Below are positions 1-9,210 of a stretch of 43,061 bases of DNA, in pieces. The position numbers and the translations under genes were made by a program. How positions within the stretch are numbered: position 1 is the first letter of the stretch; every line of letters starts with the position of its first letter. The notes under the pieces were generated by a model. That model ran no database searches and was not told the DNA's origin. It saw only the letters and a list, made by a program, of their open reading frames with translations. Source of the DNA: Candidatus Enterenecus avicola (GTDB lineage Bacteria > Bacillota > Clostridia > Oscillospirales > Oscillospiraceae); contig DVKO01000142.1 in the NCBI GenBank assembly GCA_018715985.1, forward strand, positions 1 through 43,061, given 5' to 3'.

Positions 1-12
1 AAAAACACATCT

Positions 13-167
13 CAGCCCGCCAGTGTGGAATCGGGTCGTCCTTTGACCCGATTCTGCGCGCAGCGGGCTGCATCCCCTCGAAAAAATGCTTGCATTTTTG
101 AGAAGCGTGTCGAACTTTTTCGACACGCTCAAGCAGCCGCTCCCGGAATCCTCCGGGAGCGGCTGCT
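13..167. repeat. Array of four consecutive hairpins
   Basis: Four inverted repeats follow each other with almost no spacing. An outer 8-bp arm pair (13-20 with 63-70) encloses a perfect 10-bp stem (28-37 with 45-54). An AT-rich stem at about 78-101 has a short loop. A perfect 10-bp stem pairs 104-113 with 120-129. A perfect 16-bp stem pairs 132-147 with 152-167 around a 4-base loop. The last one could end transcription of whatever lies left of the window, although no T-run follows it. The clustering resembles an interspersed palindromic element more than a single terminator. No ORF here is convincing. Confidence 0.6.
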
Positions 168-255
168 CTATACGTTCCGAAAATGGGGCTTGAGAAACAT
201 CTAAGGTGGTTGAGGCAACAAAATGGAAATAAAAGGGATGTGAATTTCGCACAAT

Positions 256-281
256 CCCGTAAAAAAACCACGGGGCTTTTT
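256..281 (+). terminator. Weak terminator-like hairpin
   Basis: A 5-bp stem (256-260 with 270-274) around an A-rich loop is followed by GCTTTTT. The stem is short, so this may be a weak terminator or chance. It lies just upstream of the promoter region of the 440-652 gene. Confidence 0.3.
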
Positions 282-299
282 CGTGATTACGCCAAGATA

Positions 300-342
300 A
301 TTAACATATGTTAATGCCGAAATAGGAGAATGGTGGTATAAT
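300..342 (+). promoter_or_regulatory. Promoter region with 16-bp perfect palindrome
   Basis: Bases 300-315 form a perfect palindrome (ATTAACATATGTTAAT) and 337-342 is a consensus -10 box TATAAT. No good -35 box lies at the usual distance. The palindrome sits where a -35 box or an activator/repressor site would be, about 95 bp upstream of the 440-652 gene. I infer that this is an operator for that small gene. Confidence 0.5.
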
Positions 343-439
343 GTGGTGAACTTTAACAAAAGAGCGCGTAAAAGAACGAAGCATAGCTCAGGGAAGAGAT
401 CACAGGCAAATTCATTGGAACAGGAGAGGAGAGAGTGAA

Positions 440-652
440 ATGCTGTTGTTGGGCGCAATTTTTCTCGTTCTGGGGGCGATTTGTGCCGGGTATGGGTATA
501 TGCTGAACAATGATCTGGAGGCCCAGTTTACCAGTTTGATGCAGCACGGAACCACCAATCCCGGTACGATTTTTATTTTCATTGGAATCGGTGTGGCAGT
601 CGTAGGTCTGCTGATTTGCGTGTATGCCATTACCCGCAAAGGCAGGCGGTGA
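440..652 (+). CDS. Small two-helix membrane protein, DUF3185-like
   Basis: This 70-aa protein has two hydrophobic helices (about residues 1-22 and 43-63) separated by a polar stretch rich in Asn, Gln and Thr. It ends in a positively charged tail (RKGRR) that should lie in the cytoplasm. The size and layout resemble the small DUF3185-type membrane proteins, but I cannot confirm the family. A good ribosome site (AGGAGAGGAG) precedes the ATG, a TATAAT box lies about 100 bp upstream and a hairpin follows the stop. It is therefore probably a monocistronic unit separate from the large operon downstream. Function unknown. Confidence 0.75.
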   Translation: MLLLGAIFLVLGAICAGYGYMLNNDLEAQFTSLMQHGTTNPGTIFIFIGIGVAVVGLLICVYAITRKGRR

Positions 653-657
653 AACAG

Positions 658-701
658 ATGCGGGCAGATCCTCAGTAAGTGGGGTGTTTTGCCCGCATTT
701 T
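658..701 (+). terminator. Terminator after the small membrane protein gene
   Basis: A perfect 9-bp stem (658-666 with 690-698) with a long loop is followed by TTTGCAT. It starts 5 bases after the stop codon at 652 and separates this gene from the vWA operon. Confidence 0.55.
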
Positions 702-760
702 GCATAAAAGGACCCGTGAATGAGCGGAAATGAGAACGAGTGAGCCACAGATGAGAGAGA

Positions 761-808
761 TACAATGACCGGTGTGGTGCAAGAGGGAAACAACCACACC
801 CAGGGAGG
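761..808 (+). promoter_or_regulatory. Possible promoter and leader hairpin of the vWA/tubulin operon
   Basis: A -10-like TACAAT at 761-766 has no clear -35 partner. Just downstream, a perfect 8-bp inverted repeat (771-778 with 793-800) would form a hairpin near the 5' end of the transcript. It stops 2 bases before the ribosome site GGGAGG at 803-808. Such a hairpin could stabilise the mRNA or affect initiation on the first gene. The promoter assignment is weak and the hairpin is plain in the sequence. Confidence 0.35.
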
Positions 809-816
809 ATGGAAAG

Positions 817-3417
817 ATGAGAAAGATCCGTACATGGTTGGCGGGACTTCTGATCGCCTGCTGTGTCCTGAATGCTTTGGTACAGTTGGGCGTGCCTGCG
901 TCCGCTGCGTCCAAGCAGCAGACGCCTCAGCGGGCGATTGCCGTGGTGTTCGACAATTCGGGCTCTATGTACATGGGAGATTCCAGCCAGAGCAAGGCGT
1001 GGTGTCGAGCCACCTACGGCATGGAAGTGTTTGCGGCCATGATGAATCCGGGAGATGTGTTGGAAATCTATCCCATGTCTCCGGTGGAGGTGGAGGGCAA
1101 ATCCTACACCCAGGACAATCCTCTAGTCATCAGCGATGAAAAAGAGGTGTCCAAGATCCGGGAAATTTACACGCCCAGCGCGGGAGCCACCCCCATCGAG
1201 ACCGTCTCGGCGGCCTATGAGGGGTTGAGCAAGTACAAGGGGAAAGAGCAGTGGCTGATCGTGCTCACCGACGGCGCCATCTTCTATGAGAACGGTTCGG
1301 TAATCGGGGGAAACAATCAGAGCCAGTCCGCCATGGTTCAGAGCACAAAAACGGCCCTGTCCCAGCTGCTGACCCAGTACAACAACCAGGTCAATGTGCT
1401 CTATCTGGGCATCGGTCAGTCGGCCATTGACATCGGCGTCAACGGCAGCAAGCAGCATGGCTCCGCGGTTTCCAAGGACACCGCAGATGTGCTGAAAAAC
1501 CTGACGGCCATGTGCAACCAGATTTTCGGCCGGGATGCGCTGCCCAATGCAGGAAAGTCCATCAGCCTGGACCTCTCCATGAACAAGCTGATCGTCTTTG
1601 TCCAGGGCAAAAACGTCAGCGACATCTCCCTGCAAAATAAGGACGGAGACTCGGGGACGGTGTCGGGCAGCTATTCAGCCCGCTACGGAGAGCGGGGGGC
1701 GGGCAACTACCAGCCCAGCGTCATCGACAAAGACCTGCAAGGGATGATCGTGACCTACGAGGATTGTCCAGCAGGGGACTATGAGCTGAAGTTCAAGGGC
1801 TCCCAGAGCAACATCAGCGTATACTATGAGCCCAATGTGGATCTGGCAGCAGTTCTGGTGGATGAGGCGGGCAACCCAGTCACCGGCACCTGCACGGCCG
1901 GTACCTATTACATCCAGTACGGCCTGGTGGACGAGGATGGGAACTTTACCACCTCTCCGCTGCTGGGCAGCACGGACTATACCATCACCTACACCCTCAA
2001 CGGGGAGGAGCACGCCACAGAGAGCGCCAAGGCCGGGAAGGTAAAAGTGGACCTGGAGGCCGGGGACACACTGGATGTGGAGGCGGAGGCCTACTACCTG
2101 AGTGGGTACTACATCCAGCGCAGCGGGTCAGATCTGGGCTGGCCCTCCGGGGGCTACCAGGTGGCGGCCAGACCGGCAGGGGAACTGACCCTCCAGGTGG
2201 CCGGGGGAGAGGACAGCTACCTGCTCTCCCAGCTGGAGAGCCAGGCGGTATACGACCTGAAGCTGAACTATGAGGACGCCCCGTTGACCGGGGAGGCCCT
2301 GGATGCCGTCCAGATCAATGTGGACATGGGAGACGGCAATCTGGAACATGAGGTGGAGCAGACCCAGGACGGGCTGCAGCTGAAGCTGAAGTACAGCCAG
2401 ACGCCCCAGGACACCCAGTGCGGGGACTACACCATGCACCTCACCGCCACCTATACCACACCGGATGGCCCCCAGGCGGTCAGCCAGGTGACAGACATCC
2501 CCTTCACCCTGGAGGATGACCGCCTCCACCTGGAGGCGGAACTGGAAATCCCACAGAAGTACTACCAGCTGTCCAAAATTGACCGGGGCGAGCCCATGAT
2601 CCTCCATGTGACCAACCGGGGCCAGCCGCTGACGGATGAGCAGCTGGAGACGGTGAGGGTGGAGTGTCAGGCCGAGGGCTTGACCCTGAACTGCACCCCC
2701 ATGCCGGGCCAGTCGGCCTTCTCGGTGGAGCTGGCGGATCAGGAGGGCTATACGTCCGGCAAGTATGAAGTCACCGCCCGGGCCACAGCTGAGGACTACT
2801 TCGGACAGACCACCCAGGCGGAGGACGGCGGACGCATCGAACTGGGGCGGTTCCCCTGGTGGCTGCGCTGGGTGGTGCTGGCGCTGATCCTGTTGGCCAT
2901 CGCCGTATTGATCTGGCTGATCCTCAACCAAAAGATCCTGCCCCGGCAGATCTCGGTGCGCAGCGGAAGCACTCTCTTCAATGTGGACGGCAGCCGGGTG
3001 GCGGGCAATGCCAAGAGTGAGTTTACCGGGAAAAACCGACGAAATGGAGCGCTGACGGTGTCGGTGCCCAAATGCAGCGCCGATCCCCTGGTCAAGGGCG
3101 GTTTCAACCTGGAGCTGGTGGCGGTGAGCCCCAGAAAGGTGAAGTCTGCGGCCAGACGGGCGGGAATCGTCCGGGTCAACCCCATCAATGGCACCACCAT
3201 CCATACCATCCAGGTGGGCACCAGCACCTATAAGAAGGATGCCCAGGGGAAATTTACCAAGGTGGGGGCCAGGCCCAAGCCCGCTGCAGCCACCAAGGGC
3301 GGCAAGCAGCAAAACCTGGTTCAGTTTGAAGTGGGCAACAACGCCAACTGTGTCATTGCAGGGGAGACCGTGGCGGGCGCGTCCTTCTCCTGCACCTGCA
3401 AGTTGCAGTTCCATTGA
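817..3417 (+). CDS. Secreted, membrane-anchored vWA-domain protein
   Basis: This is an 866-aa protein. I chose the ATG at 817 because GGGAGG lies 8 bases upstream and a clear signal peptide follows (RKIR, then a hydrophobic core ending ASAAS near residue 31). A von Willebrand A domain spans about 37-235. It has an intact metal-binding MIDAS: DNSGS at 46-50, a Thr in the ATPIET segment and the Asp of LTDGA. About 450 residues of beta-rich, Ig-like extracellular sequence follow. One transmembrane helix lies at about 684-706, followed by a basic cytoplasmic tail of about 160 residues. The vWA domain should therefore face outward and the tail could touch cytosolic partners. It is the first gene of a five-gene operon; the tubulin-like gene starts 39 bases after its stop. 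Ligand-dependent adaptor or sensor is an inference. The fold and topology are well supported. Confidence 0.85.
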   Translation: MRKIRTWLAGLLIACCVLNALVQLGVPASAASKQQTPQRAIAVVFDNSGSMYMGDSSQSKAWCRATYGMEVFAAMMNPGDVLEIYPMSPVEVEGKSYTQDNPLVISDEKEVSKIREIYTPSAGATPIETVSAAYEGLSKYKGKEQWLIVLTDGAIFYENGSVIGGNNQSQSAMVQSTKTALSQLLTQYNNQVNVLYLGIGQSAIDIGVNGSKQHGSAVSKDTADVLKNLTAMCNQIFGRDALPNAGKSISLDLSMNKLIVFVQGKNVSDISLQNKDGDSGTVSGSYSARYGERGAGNYQPSVIDKDLQGMIVTYEDCPAGDYELKFKGSQSNISVYYEPNVDLAAVLVDEAGNPVTGTCTAGTYYIQYGLVDEDGNFTTSPLLGSTDYTITYTLNGEEHATESAKAGKVKVDLEAGDTLDVEAEAYYLSGYYIQRSGSDLGWPSGGYQVAARPAGELTLQVAGGEDSYLLSQLESQAVYDLKLNYEDAPLTGEALDAVQINVDMGDGNLEHEVEQTQDGLQLKLKYSQTPQDTQCGDYTMHLTATYTTPDGPQAVSQVTDIPFTLEDDRLHLEAELEIPQKYYQLSKIDRGEPMILHVTNRGQPLTDEQLETVRVECQAEGLTLNCTPMPGQSAFSVELADQEGYTSGKYEVTARATAEDYFGQTTQAEDGGRIELGRFPWWLRWVVLALILLAIAVLIWLILNQKILPRQISVRSGSTLFNVDGSRVAGNAKSEFTGKNRRNGALTVSVPKCSADPLVKGGFNLELVAVSPRKVKSAARRAGIVRVNPINGTTIHTIQVGTSTYKKDAQGKFTKVGARPKPAAATKGGKQQNLVQFEVGNNANCVIAGETVAGASFSCTCKLQFH

Positions 3418-3456
3418 TAATCAACCATTCTGACAGTGAAAAATGGAGGGATCGAG

Positions 3457-6400
3457 ATGAGCAGAGAAATCATCAAAGACAATGTGGTGGATGCCCCTAC
3501 TCTGTTTGTAGGCGTAGGCGGAACCGGAAGCGACATCGTCAAAATGGTGGCCGAAATGTGCCGGCCGGGAGAGGTGGAAAACATCAGCTTTGTGTGCCTG
3601 GACACCAACGTGAATGATCTGTCCGGGGTGGCCAAGAGCAAGGCCACCATCAAGGCGGTGCAGACCTCCAACACCCAGACGGTGGGCAACTACCTGGATT
3701 ATGACCAGGACGCGCTGCAAAACTGGTTTCCCAAAAATGCGGTGCTCTACGACAAGACCGTGTCCGAGGGCGCCGGACAGGTGCGTGCCATCTCCCGTCT
3801 GGCCCTGAACAGCACGGTAAAGACGGGGAAAATCCGCCCCCTGTATGATGCCATCGACGAGCTGTTCCGCAAGACCGGAAAGGCCATGAAGCAGGCCATG
3901 CGCTGCGTCATCGCCTCCACCGCCTCGGGCGGCACCGGCTCCGGCATCATGCTGCCCCTGGCCATGCTGATCCGGGACTACGTAAAGAACAAGTACCCCA
4001 ACACCAGCCTGATTGTGCGGGCTCTGGTGATGCTGCCCGAGACGCTGGACAGCGTCATTGACTCCTCGGTGGAGCGAGACAGCCAGAGAAGAAATGCCTA
4101 TGCCACCATCAAGGAGATCAACGCCTTTATGATGAAGGGCTCCGGCTTCTTTGACATCGACGAGGACCTGAAGCGGTACAGCAACCTGCACATTGACTTC
4201 ACCAACCCCGGCACCGATGAGCTCAGATCTCTGTCCCTGCTGCCCTTTGACTTCTGCTTCCTGCTGGACGGGCAAAACGCGGAGGACAGCACCCTGGTGA
4301 GCTTGCACCAGTACAAGCTGCAGGCGGCCCAGTCCCTGTATGAGCAGAACATCGGCCCCATGCAGAAAAAGGCGTTTTCCGTGGAGGACAACATCATCAA
4401 GGAGATGTCTAACCCCGGCAACTTCGGGCGCAACCGGTTCGGCGGCATCGGCGCGGGTGTGCTGCGCTACCCGTACGAGGACATTGCAGACTATGTGGCC
4501 TACGACTGGGCCATCTCCAGCATCGGCGGGGAGGGCCAGGCAGCCAAGTGGACCCGGTACGACAATGCCTTCGAGATCAAGCGCCGGGAGGCCCGCAAGA
4601 AGGGGCTGTCCGATACGGAGATCCCCAAACGCAGCGAGGTGTACGTCAGCGAGCTGAAGGCCGGCACCGACCCCTTCTCCAAGGATTTGCAGAATAAGTT
4701 CCTGCGGGACGCCCAGAAGCGGGTGAGCAAGTATTTTGAGGCTTTGGCCAACCAGATGCACGAGTGCCTGAACAGTGACACCGCCATCCGCGGGGCCAAG
4801 GATATGGCCAACCACCTCTCGGAGGAGATTGACTACGAGCACGACCCCTCCATGCAGGGCAAGGCCCGGGAGAACCTGGAGCTGTTGCGGGACTATGAGA
4901 CGGTCATCAAGAAGAATGCCCAGAAGGTGGCGGAGAGCAATGCAGAGGCCCTGCTCATCAATGAGGCCAAGACCATCAACGAGAATAAGCCCTACTGCCT
5001 GGAGTCGGTACTGAAAAACGCCTTCGGAGACATCTGCCATCCCAATGCCGCCCGGTATATGCTCTACCTGGTGAAGATGGAGATGGATAAGCGGGTCAAC
5101 AGTGTGACCTCTGAGATCAACGATGTCATCACCACCAACCTGGAAAACTACTCCCCCGACGCCAACGACACGGGCTCCTTTGATGCCGGGTATACTCGTA
5201 AGAAGAAGGAGAAGAACCTGGATGAGCTGTGCGCCGCTGAGAAGGGCGCAGGGCAGGACCCCTCCATCCTGGACAAGCTGGGCGGATACAAGGGCATCTA
5301 TGCCAAGCTCAACGCCTGTTTCACAGACTACTATGCCAACATCACTGCCCTGGGAGATCGGACTGCCGAATTGGCCGCCTACAAGCTGGGTGCGGACTAT
5401 TTGAAGGATCTGTGCGAGAAGTACGAGGAGTTCTACGAGACCTTCCCGGAGAAGGTGACGGCGCTGGTCCGCAAGCAGGAGGAGATCGTGGACTCCCTGA
5501 AATTCGTCAAGGGCGACTCGGTGATGAACATCTGTGCCACCAAGGAGCTGCTGGAGGAGATCAGCCGCTCCAGCAGCAACACCAGCGAGGAAGGCTCCAT
5601 GATGGACAGCCAGCTCAACGGCAGGATTTTCGACGCGGTCAAGGCCAACGTGCGCTTTGCCCGGGAGATCCGCAGTGCGGACATTGTGGAGGATGACCGG
5701 CGCATTGACATCTTCGACAGCATTCTGCTGGGCTACTTCAAGGAGGATGTGCGCCAGAACTGCGACAGCATCGACCTGAACATTGTGGAGGCCATTGCCA
5801 AGGAGAACCGCCTCAAGGCCCGCATCAAGCTGCGGGAGCAGCAGGACGGCTCGGGGGACACCCAGGTGTTTGACAACGTCACCCACGAGGACAATCTGCG
5901 CTACATCCGAGAGATCATCGCCATGGGCGAGCGGCTGTCTGCCCCCGGCATCCAGCGCATCACCAACGAGGAGGCCAGAGAGGTCAAGCTGTGCGCCTAT
6001 AACAAGAAGCTGCTGGATATGCGGGCCTACCGCATTCAGGATCTGGTACACAAGGGGGACGCTGTGGACACCATCTCCAAGTACGAGATCCATTTCTTCA
6101 ACGCCCTCTACAACCTGACCCCCAACAAGCTGAAGAAGTTTGCCGCCCCCTACTCCACAGAGACGGGCAGCAAGGACGCGGGGCTGTACCACACCGCCTA
6201 CTTCAATTACTCCCGCCACATCGGGCCGGACTCCACCAAGAACATGATGATCTCCACCCACATCGACAAGCGGTGGGACTCTGTGGCGGTCATGCCTGAG
6301 ATCGACTTTGCCTTCCAGGATCACCGGATGATGCGCATCCATCAGGCCATGATTTACGGCCTGGTGCACGGGGCCATCCAGCGGCACGATCTCTCCCTGG

Positions 6401-7014
6401 CCGCACCGGGCAAGCGGGTGTACAAGTATGAGAATTCCGATGAGCGGTTTGTGGATCTGGTGGTGTCCAACGGCACCCTGTGCGATGAGTTCTACGAGAT
6501 TCTGGATGCGCTGTACATCAGCTCTGCCATTGTGGAGGATGTCCACTTCATCAAGCAAAAGAAGCGCACCCGGGACGAGGTGAGAAACTCCAACTATCGG
6601 GACACCAATTTCGCCAAGGATCTGGATGAATTCTCCATTGAGGTGCTCCACAAGGGCAAGACCAGCCTGTTTGAGATCCCCCTGGCCTACTACAACTCCC
6701 TGCCCAACAGCCAGCGGTTCACCGGTGAGATCTCTGCCCTGGTGGATGCGGTCATTAAGACCTTCCGGGACGAGCTGGAGCACTGGGAGCGGGGCAACGA
6801 CGCCAAGTTCATTCTCTGCCAGGTGCTGACCGAGCAGTTCAAGCTGCTGATGAACAACTACCGGGACTATGCCACGCTGAGAAATAACATTGAGGCCAAG
6901 GACAATCCCGTTATCAACATGGCATACCGCAAGATCAAAAAACTGCTCCTGGAGGCGCCGGAGCCCGACGACTACGAGCAGACGCTGATGGACATGAAAG
7001 CGATGATCTTCTAA
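3457..7014 (+). CDS. Divergent FtsZ/tubulin-like GTPase (Tubulin_2-like)
   Basis: This 1185-aa cytosolic protein starts at the ATG at 3457, 6 bases after GGAGGG; an in-frame GTG at 3436 lies upstream of that site. The N-terminus shows a Rossmann-like glycine motif (GVGGTGSD, about 19-26). The tubulin/FtsZ signature appears as SGGTGSG at 157-163, the T4 phosphate-binding loop. Length is far above FtsZ (about 350-400 aa). Only roughly the first 450 residues look like the GTPase; the remainder is highly charged and mostly helical. This fits the large Tubulin_2-type proteins known to occur beside vWA genes, and the vWA gene here is directly upstream. By family analogy it should bind GTP and polymerise, but that is unproven for this group. 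A structured 234-bp spacer separates it from the next operon gene. Confidence 0.82.
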   Translation: MSREIIKDNVVDAPTLFVGVGGTGSDIVKMVAEMCRPGEVENISFVCLDTNVNDLSGVAKSKATIKAVQTSNTQTVGNYLDYDQDALQNWFPKNAVLYDKTVSEGAGQVRAISRLALNSTVKTGKIRPLYDAIDELFRKTGKAMKQAMRCVIASTASGGTGSGIMLPLAMLIRDYVKNKYPNTSLIVRALVMLPETLDSVIDSSVERDSQRRNAYATIKEINAFMMKGSGFFDIDEDLKRYSNLHIDFTNPGTDELRSLSLLPFDFCFLLDGQNAEDSTLVSLHQYKLQAAQSLYEQNIGPMQKKAFSVEDNIIKEMSNPGNFGRNRFGGIGAGVLRYPYEDIADYVAYDWAISSIGGEGQAAKWTRYDNAFEIKRREARKKGLSDTEIPKRSEVYVSELKAGTDPFSKDLQNKFLRDAQKRVSKYFEALANQMHECLNSDTAIRGAKDMANHLSEEIDYEHDPSMQGKARENLELLRDYETVIKKNAQKVAESNAEALLINEAKTINENKPYCLESVLKNAFGDICHPNAARYMLYLVKMEMDKRVNSVTSEINDVITTNLENYSPDANDTGSFDAGYTRKKKEKNLDELCAAEKGAGQDPSILDKLGGYKGIYAKLNACFTDYYANITALGDRTAELAAYKLGADYLKDLCEKYEEFYETFPEKVTALVRKQEEIVDSLKFVKGDSVMNICATKELLEEISRSSSNTSEEGSMMDSQLNGRIFDAVKANVRFAREIRSADIVEDDRRIDIFDSILLGYFKEDVRQNCDSIDLNIVEAIAKENRLKARIKLREQQDGSGDTQVFDNVTHEDNLRYIREIIAMGERLSAPGIQRITNEEAREVKLCAYNKKLLDMRAYRIQDLVHKGDAVDTISKYEIHFFNALYNLTPNKLKKFAAPYSTETGSKDAGLYHTAYFNYSRHIGPDSTKNMMISTHIDKRWDSVAVMPEIDFAFQDHRMMRIHQAMIYGLVHGAIQRHDLSLAAPGKRVYKYENSDERFVDLVVSNGTLCDEFYEILDALYISSAIVEDVHFIKQKKRTRDEVRNSNYRDTNFAKDLDEFSIEVLHKGKTSLFEIPLAYYNSLPNSQRFTGEISALVDAVIKTFRDELEHWERGNDAKFILCQVLTEQFKLLMNNYRDYATLRNNIEAKDNPVINMAYRKIKKLLLEAPEPDDYEQTLMDMKAMIF

Positions 7015-7140
7015 GGCAACACGGCACCATTGGGTTTGGAAGGCTTTGCGGATTTGGGTACACATTCTGAAAATCCATGCTGGATTGCCCCAAAATGATA
7101 CCATCTTCAAAGCCAACTTGACGAATCATGCGGTGCTGCC
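7015..7140 (+). repeat. Long imperfect inverted repeat inside the operon
   Basis: The spacer starts with GGCAACAC and ends with its near-complement GTGCTGCC. Interior blocks also pair: GGCTTTG near 7042 with CAAAGCC near 7110, GGTA/CATT with AATG/TACC, and a perfect 6-bp apex hairpin (7072-7077 with 7081-7086). The whole 126 bp can fold into one long imperfect hairpin. It could be a MITE-like insertion, or an mRNA processing or attenuation structure that changes the ratio of tubulin-like protein to downstream proteins. There is no coding potential. Confidence 0.5.
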
Positions 7141-7159
7141 AAATCTGCCGACTTTACCT

Positions 7160-7188
7160 CCCTCCGGCCGGGTGTGCCGGCCGGAGGG
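7160..7188 (+). terminator. Strong GC hairpin between operon genes
   Basis: A perfect 12-bp GC-rich stem (7160-7171 with 7177-7188) closes a 5-base loop. No T-run follows, so it is more likely a partial terminator or RNA-stabilising structure than a full stop. The next gene begins 60 bases later with its own strong ribosome site. Confidence 0.5.
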
Positions 7189-7248
7189 GCAAACAAATAG
7201 ACTGCCGTGGGTTGCACGATCTCACAGCAGTGATGGAGGTGAGTTGAG

Positions 7249-9210
7249 ATGTTTACGGTGGTCATTGCGGAACAAGAGCATATCAGCGCCATTGAGGAGT
7301 TCCATATGTTTTTGCAGCCCTTTTTGGCATCCACACAGGTGGCCTTTTGCCAGTGGATTCCAGACGGCGCTGCGCTGGACGACATGGTGCCCCAGCTGCG
7401 CAAGACGGTGAATCGCCGGGAAGAATGGCGTGCCATCGTGGTGTGTGATGAGGGGGGGCTCAAGCAGCAGAATCCCTTCAACCGGGTGGTGTATACCCCG
7501 CCCCAGCATCAGCCGGGCCAGAGCCAGGAAGAGTATCTGGACACAGTCTGGCAGCGCAAGCGGGAGGCCTTTGACCTGGCAGCCCAGCAGCCGCTGACCA
7601 GGTTGATGAGCTATCTCTGCCAAGGCCCTCTCATCAGCGTGGAGAAGGGGCAGACCTATCAGGACCCGGAGTTTGCCCTGTACCAGAAGGAGGCGGAGTA
7701 CAAGCAGGAACTGCGCAGGGCCATCACCGCAGGGTGCGAGCTGGAGATTTCTGCACCCGCGCAGGTGCTGTGTCTGGCCAAACGGACCTATGTGGATGAG
7801 GAGCGTGCCCTACGCACCCTGTGGACCTCCCACGTGGATCACCAGTACTCCCGGTTTTATGACTGGAATCTCTACTTTGACAAAATGCGCTACCTGGTCT
7901 TTGACATTCTGCCAAAGAACCATGAAAACTACACGTTTGACTACATCCGGTTTCTCTACGGATTGCTGCTGCTGGCCAACCATGAGGTGCCCCAGAGCAG
8001 TTTGCAGCCCCGGCGGCTCTACATCCTCAACAGCGAGGACGACGAGCAGCGGCTGCGGGAGCTGTTTGGCCGCTACGAGGGAAAACTGGCGGCCACGGAC
8101 GAGATGCTTACCCAGAAGATCCGTCAGCTGGAGAACCGAACGAGACGCCGCCTGTCCGACCAGGAGGCGGAGGCCATCTTCTGCGCCCACGTCACCGTTC
8201 CGGTGACCATGATCCGGGAGTTTGAGGAGACGGACCTCTACGTGGATCACCGGGGTCTGGGCCTGGCCACGGACTGTCCCACCAGTGAGCTGTCCGTGTG
8301 GAGCACCGGGCATGACCGGTCCCGGAAGGCCCTGCACCGGTTTATGAAGCAACCCCGCCGGGCGGTCAAACGGGCGGCGGATGATGTGCGCAACCTCAAC
8401 CACGTGGATCTGGACCGTGTGGGGGAGCTCAACCGGTTTCAGCTGGAGGACGTGGCGGAGTACATTCAGACCGAGGAACTCAGCATGGTCACCACCCCCA
8501 CCCGGAGTTTGACGGACATTTCCGACTACGAGGTGCAGCTGGACGAGGCTGCCCAAGAGGTGGAGAAAAAAATTGACGCCAGAATGACCAGAAAGACCAC
8601 CATTGCCCTGGGTGCTCTGGCCCTTGGGCTGTTTTTGGTGGGATTCCTGCCCTCAATCCTAAAAAATTCGGGCGAGACGTCCGAGACCATGGGGGCAATT
8701 TGGCTCACCGTGGGGGCGTTGGGACTGCTGGCTGTCATCGGATTGGTGGGCCTGTACGTGCTGCGCAGAGCGCTGAAGCGAAAGTTCAGCCAGTACAACG
8801 CAGCCATGCAGGGACTGGTGGAGGAAGTGACCTCTGTCACCCGCCTGTTCTCCAAGTATCTCAGCCACGGGTGTAATGTCATGCGTGGCTATCAGGTGCT
8901 CAACAAATTCCAGTCCCATGAGGACCCGGAAGTTGGGCAAATCAAGGTATTGAAAAAGCACCGGATGGACATTCTTCGGTGCCGGGAGGAGCTGCATGAG
9001 GTGTTTGGGAAATTCCTGACCCAGACCCCTGTGGAACCTCAGACACCGTATCAGTATGATTTTCACAGGCCGGTGGACTATCCGTACCCCCTTCCCCATG
9101 AGGAGAACCGGGACGCCCAAATCGAGTTTGTGCAGCCTGGCCATGTGATTTCCGTGCCGGTGGACTTTGTGCGGCGGGTCACCATCAGAATGGAGGAGCT
9201 GTATGATTGA
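7249..9210 (+). CDS. Unrecognised 653-aa protein with two central membrane helices
   Basis: GGAGGTGA at 7235-7242 fixes the ATG at 7249. The first 445 residues are soluble and alpha/beta in character, with long charged helices. Two transmembrane helices follow at about 450-471 and 484-506, then about 145 mainly helical residues. With two helices, both soluble parts should lie on the same side, presumably the cytoplasm since there is no signal peptide. The opening segment (VVIAEQEH) looks like the first strand of a receiver-like alpha/beta fold, but I see no phospho-acceptor pattern I would trust. I do not recognise the family. The next gene's start overlaps its 3' end by 8 bases, so the two products are probably made in similar amounts and may form a complex with the tubulin-like and vWA proteins. 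Confidence 0.8.
   Translation: MFTVVIAEQEHISAIEEFHMFLQPFLASTQVAFCQWIPDGAALDDMVPQLRKTVNRREEWRAIVVCDEGGLKQQNPFNRVVYTPPQHQPGQSQEEYLDTVWQRKREAFDLAAQQPLTRLMSYLCQGPLISVEKGQTYQDPEFALYQKEAEYKQELRRAITAGCELEISAPAQVLCLAKRTYVDEERALRTLWTSHVDHQYSRFYDWNLYFDKMRYLVFDILPKNHENYTFDYIRFLYGLLLLANHEVPQSSLQPRRLYILNSEDDEQRLRELFGRYEGKLAATDEMLTQKIRQLENRTRRRLSDQEAEAIFCAHVTVPVTMIREFEETDLYVDHRGLGLATDCPTSELSVWSTGHDRSRKALHRFMKQPRRAVKRAADDVRNLNHVDLDRVGELNRFQLEDVAEYIQTEELSMVTTPTRSLTDISDYEVQLDEAAQEVEKKIDARMTRKTTIALGALALGLFLVGFLPSILKNSGETSETMGAIWLTVGALGLLAVIGLVGLYVLRRALKRKFSQYNAAMQGLVEEVTSVTRLFSKYLSHGCNVMRGYQVLNKFQSHEDPEVGQIKVLKKHRMDILRCREELHEVFGKFLTQTPVEPQTPYQYDFHRPVDYPYPLPHEENRDAQIEFVQPGHVISVPVDFVRRVTIRMEELYD

Noticed and set aside
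3421-7116. 1231-residue open frame antisense to the tubulin-like gene
   Set aside because: Frame-mirror effect of high GC codon use. The sense frame has GTPase motifs and a ribosome site; the antisense frame has neither.
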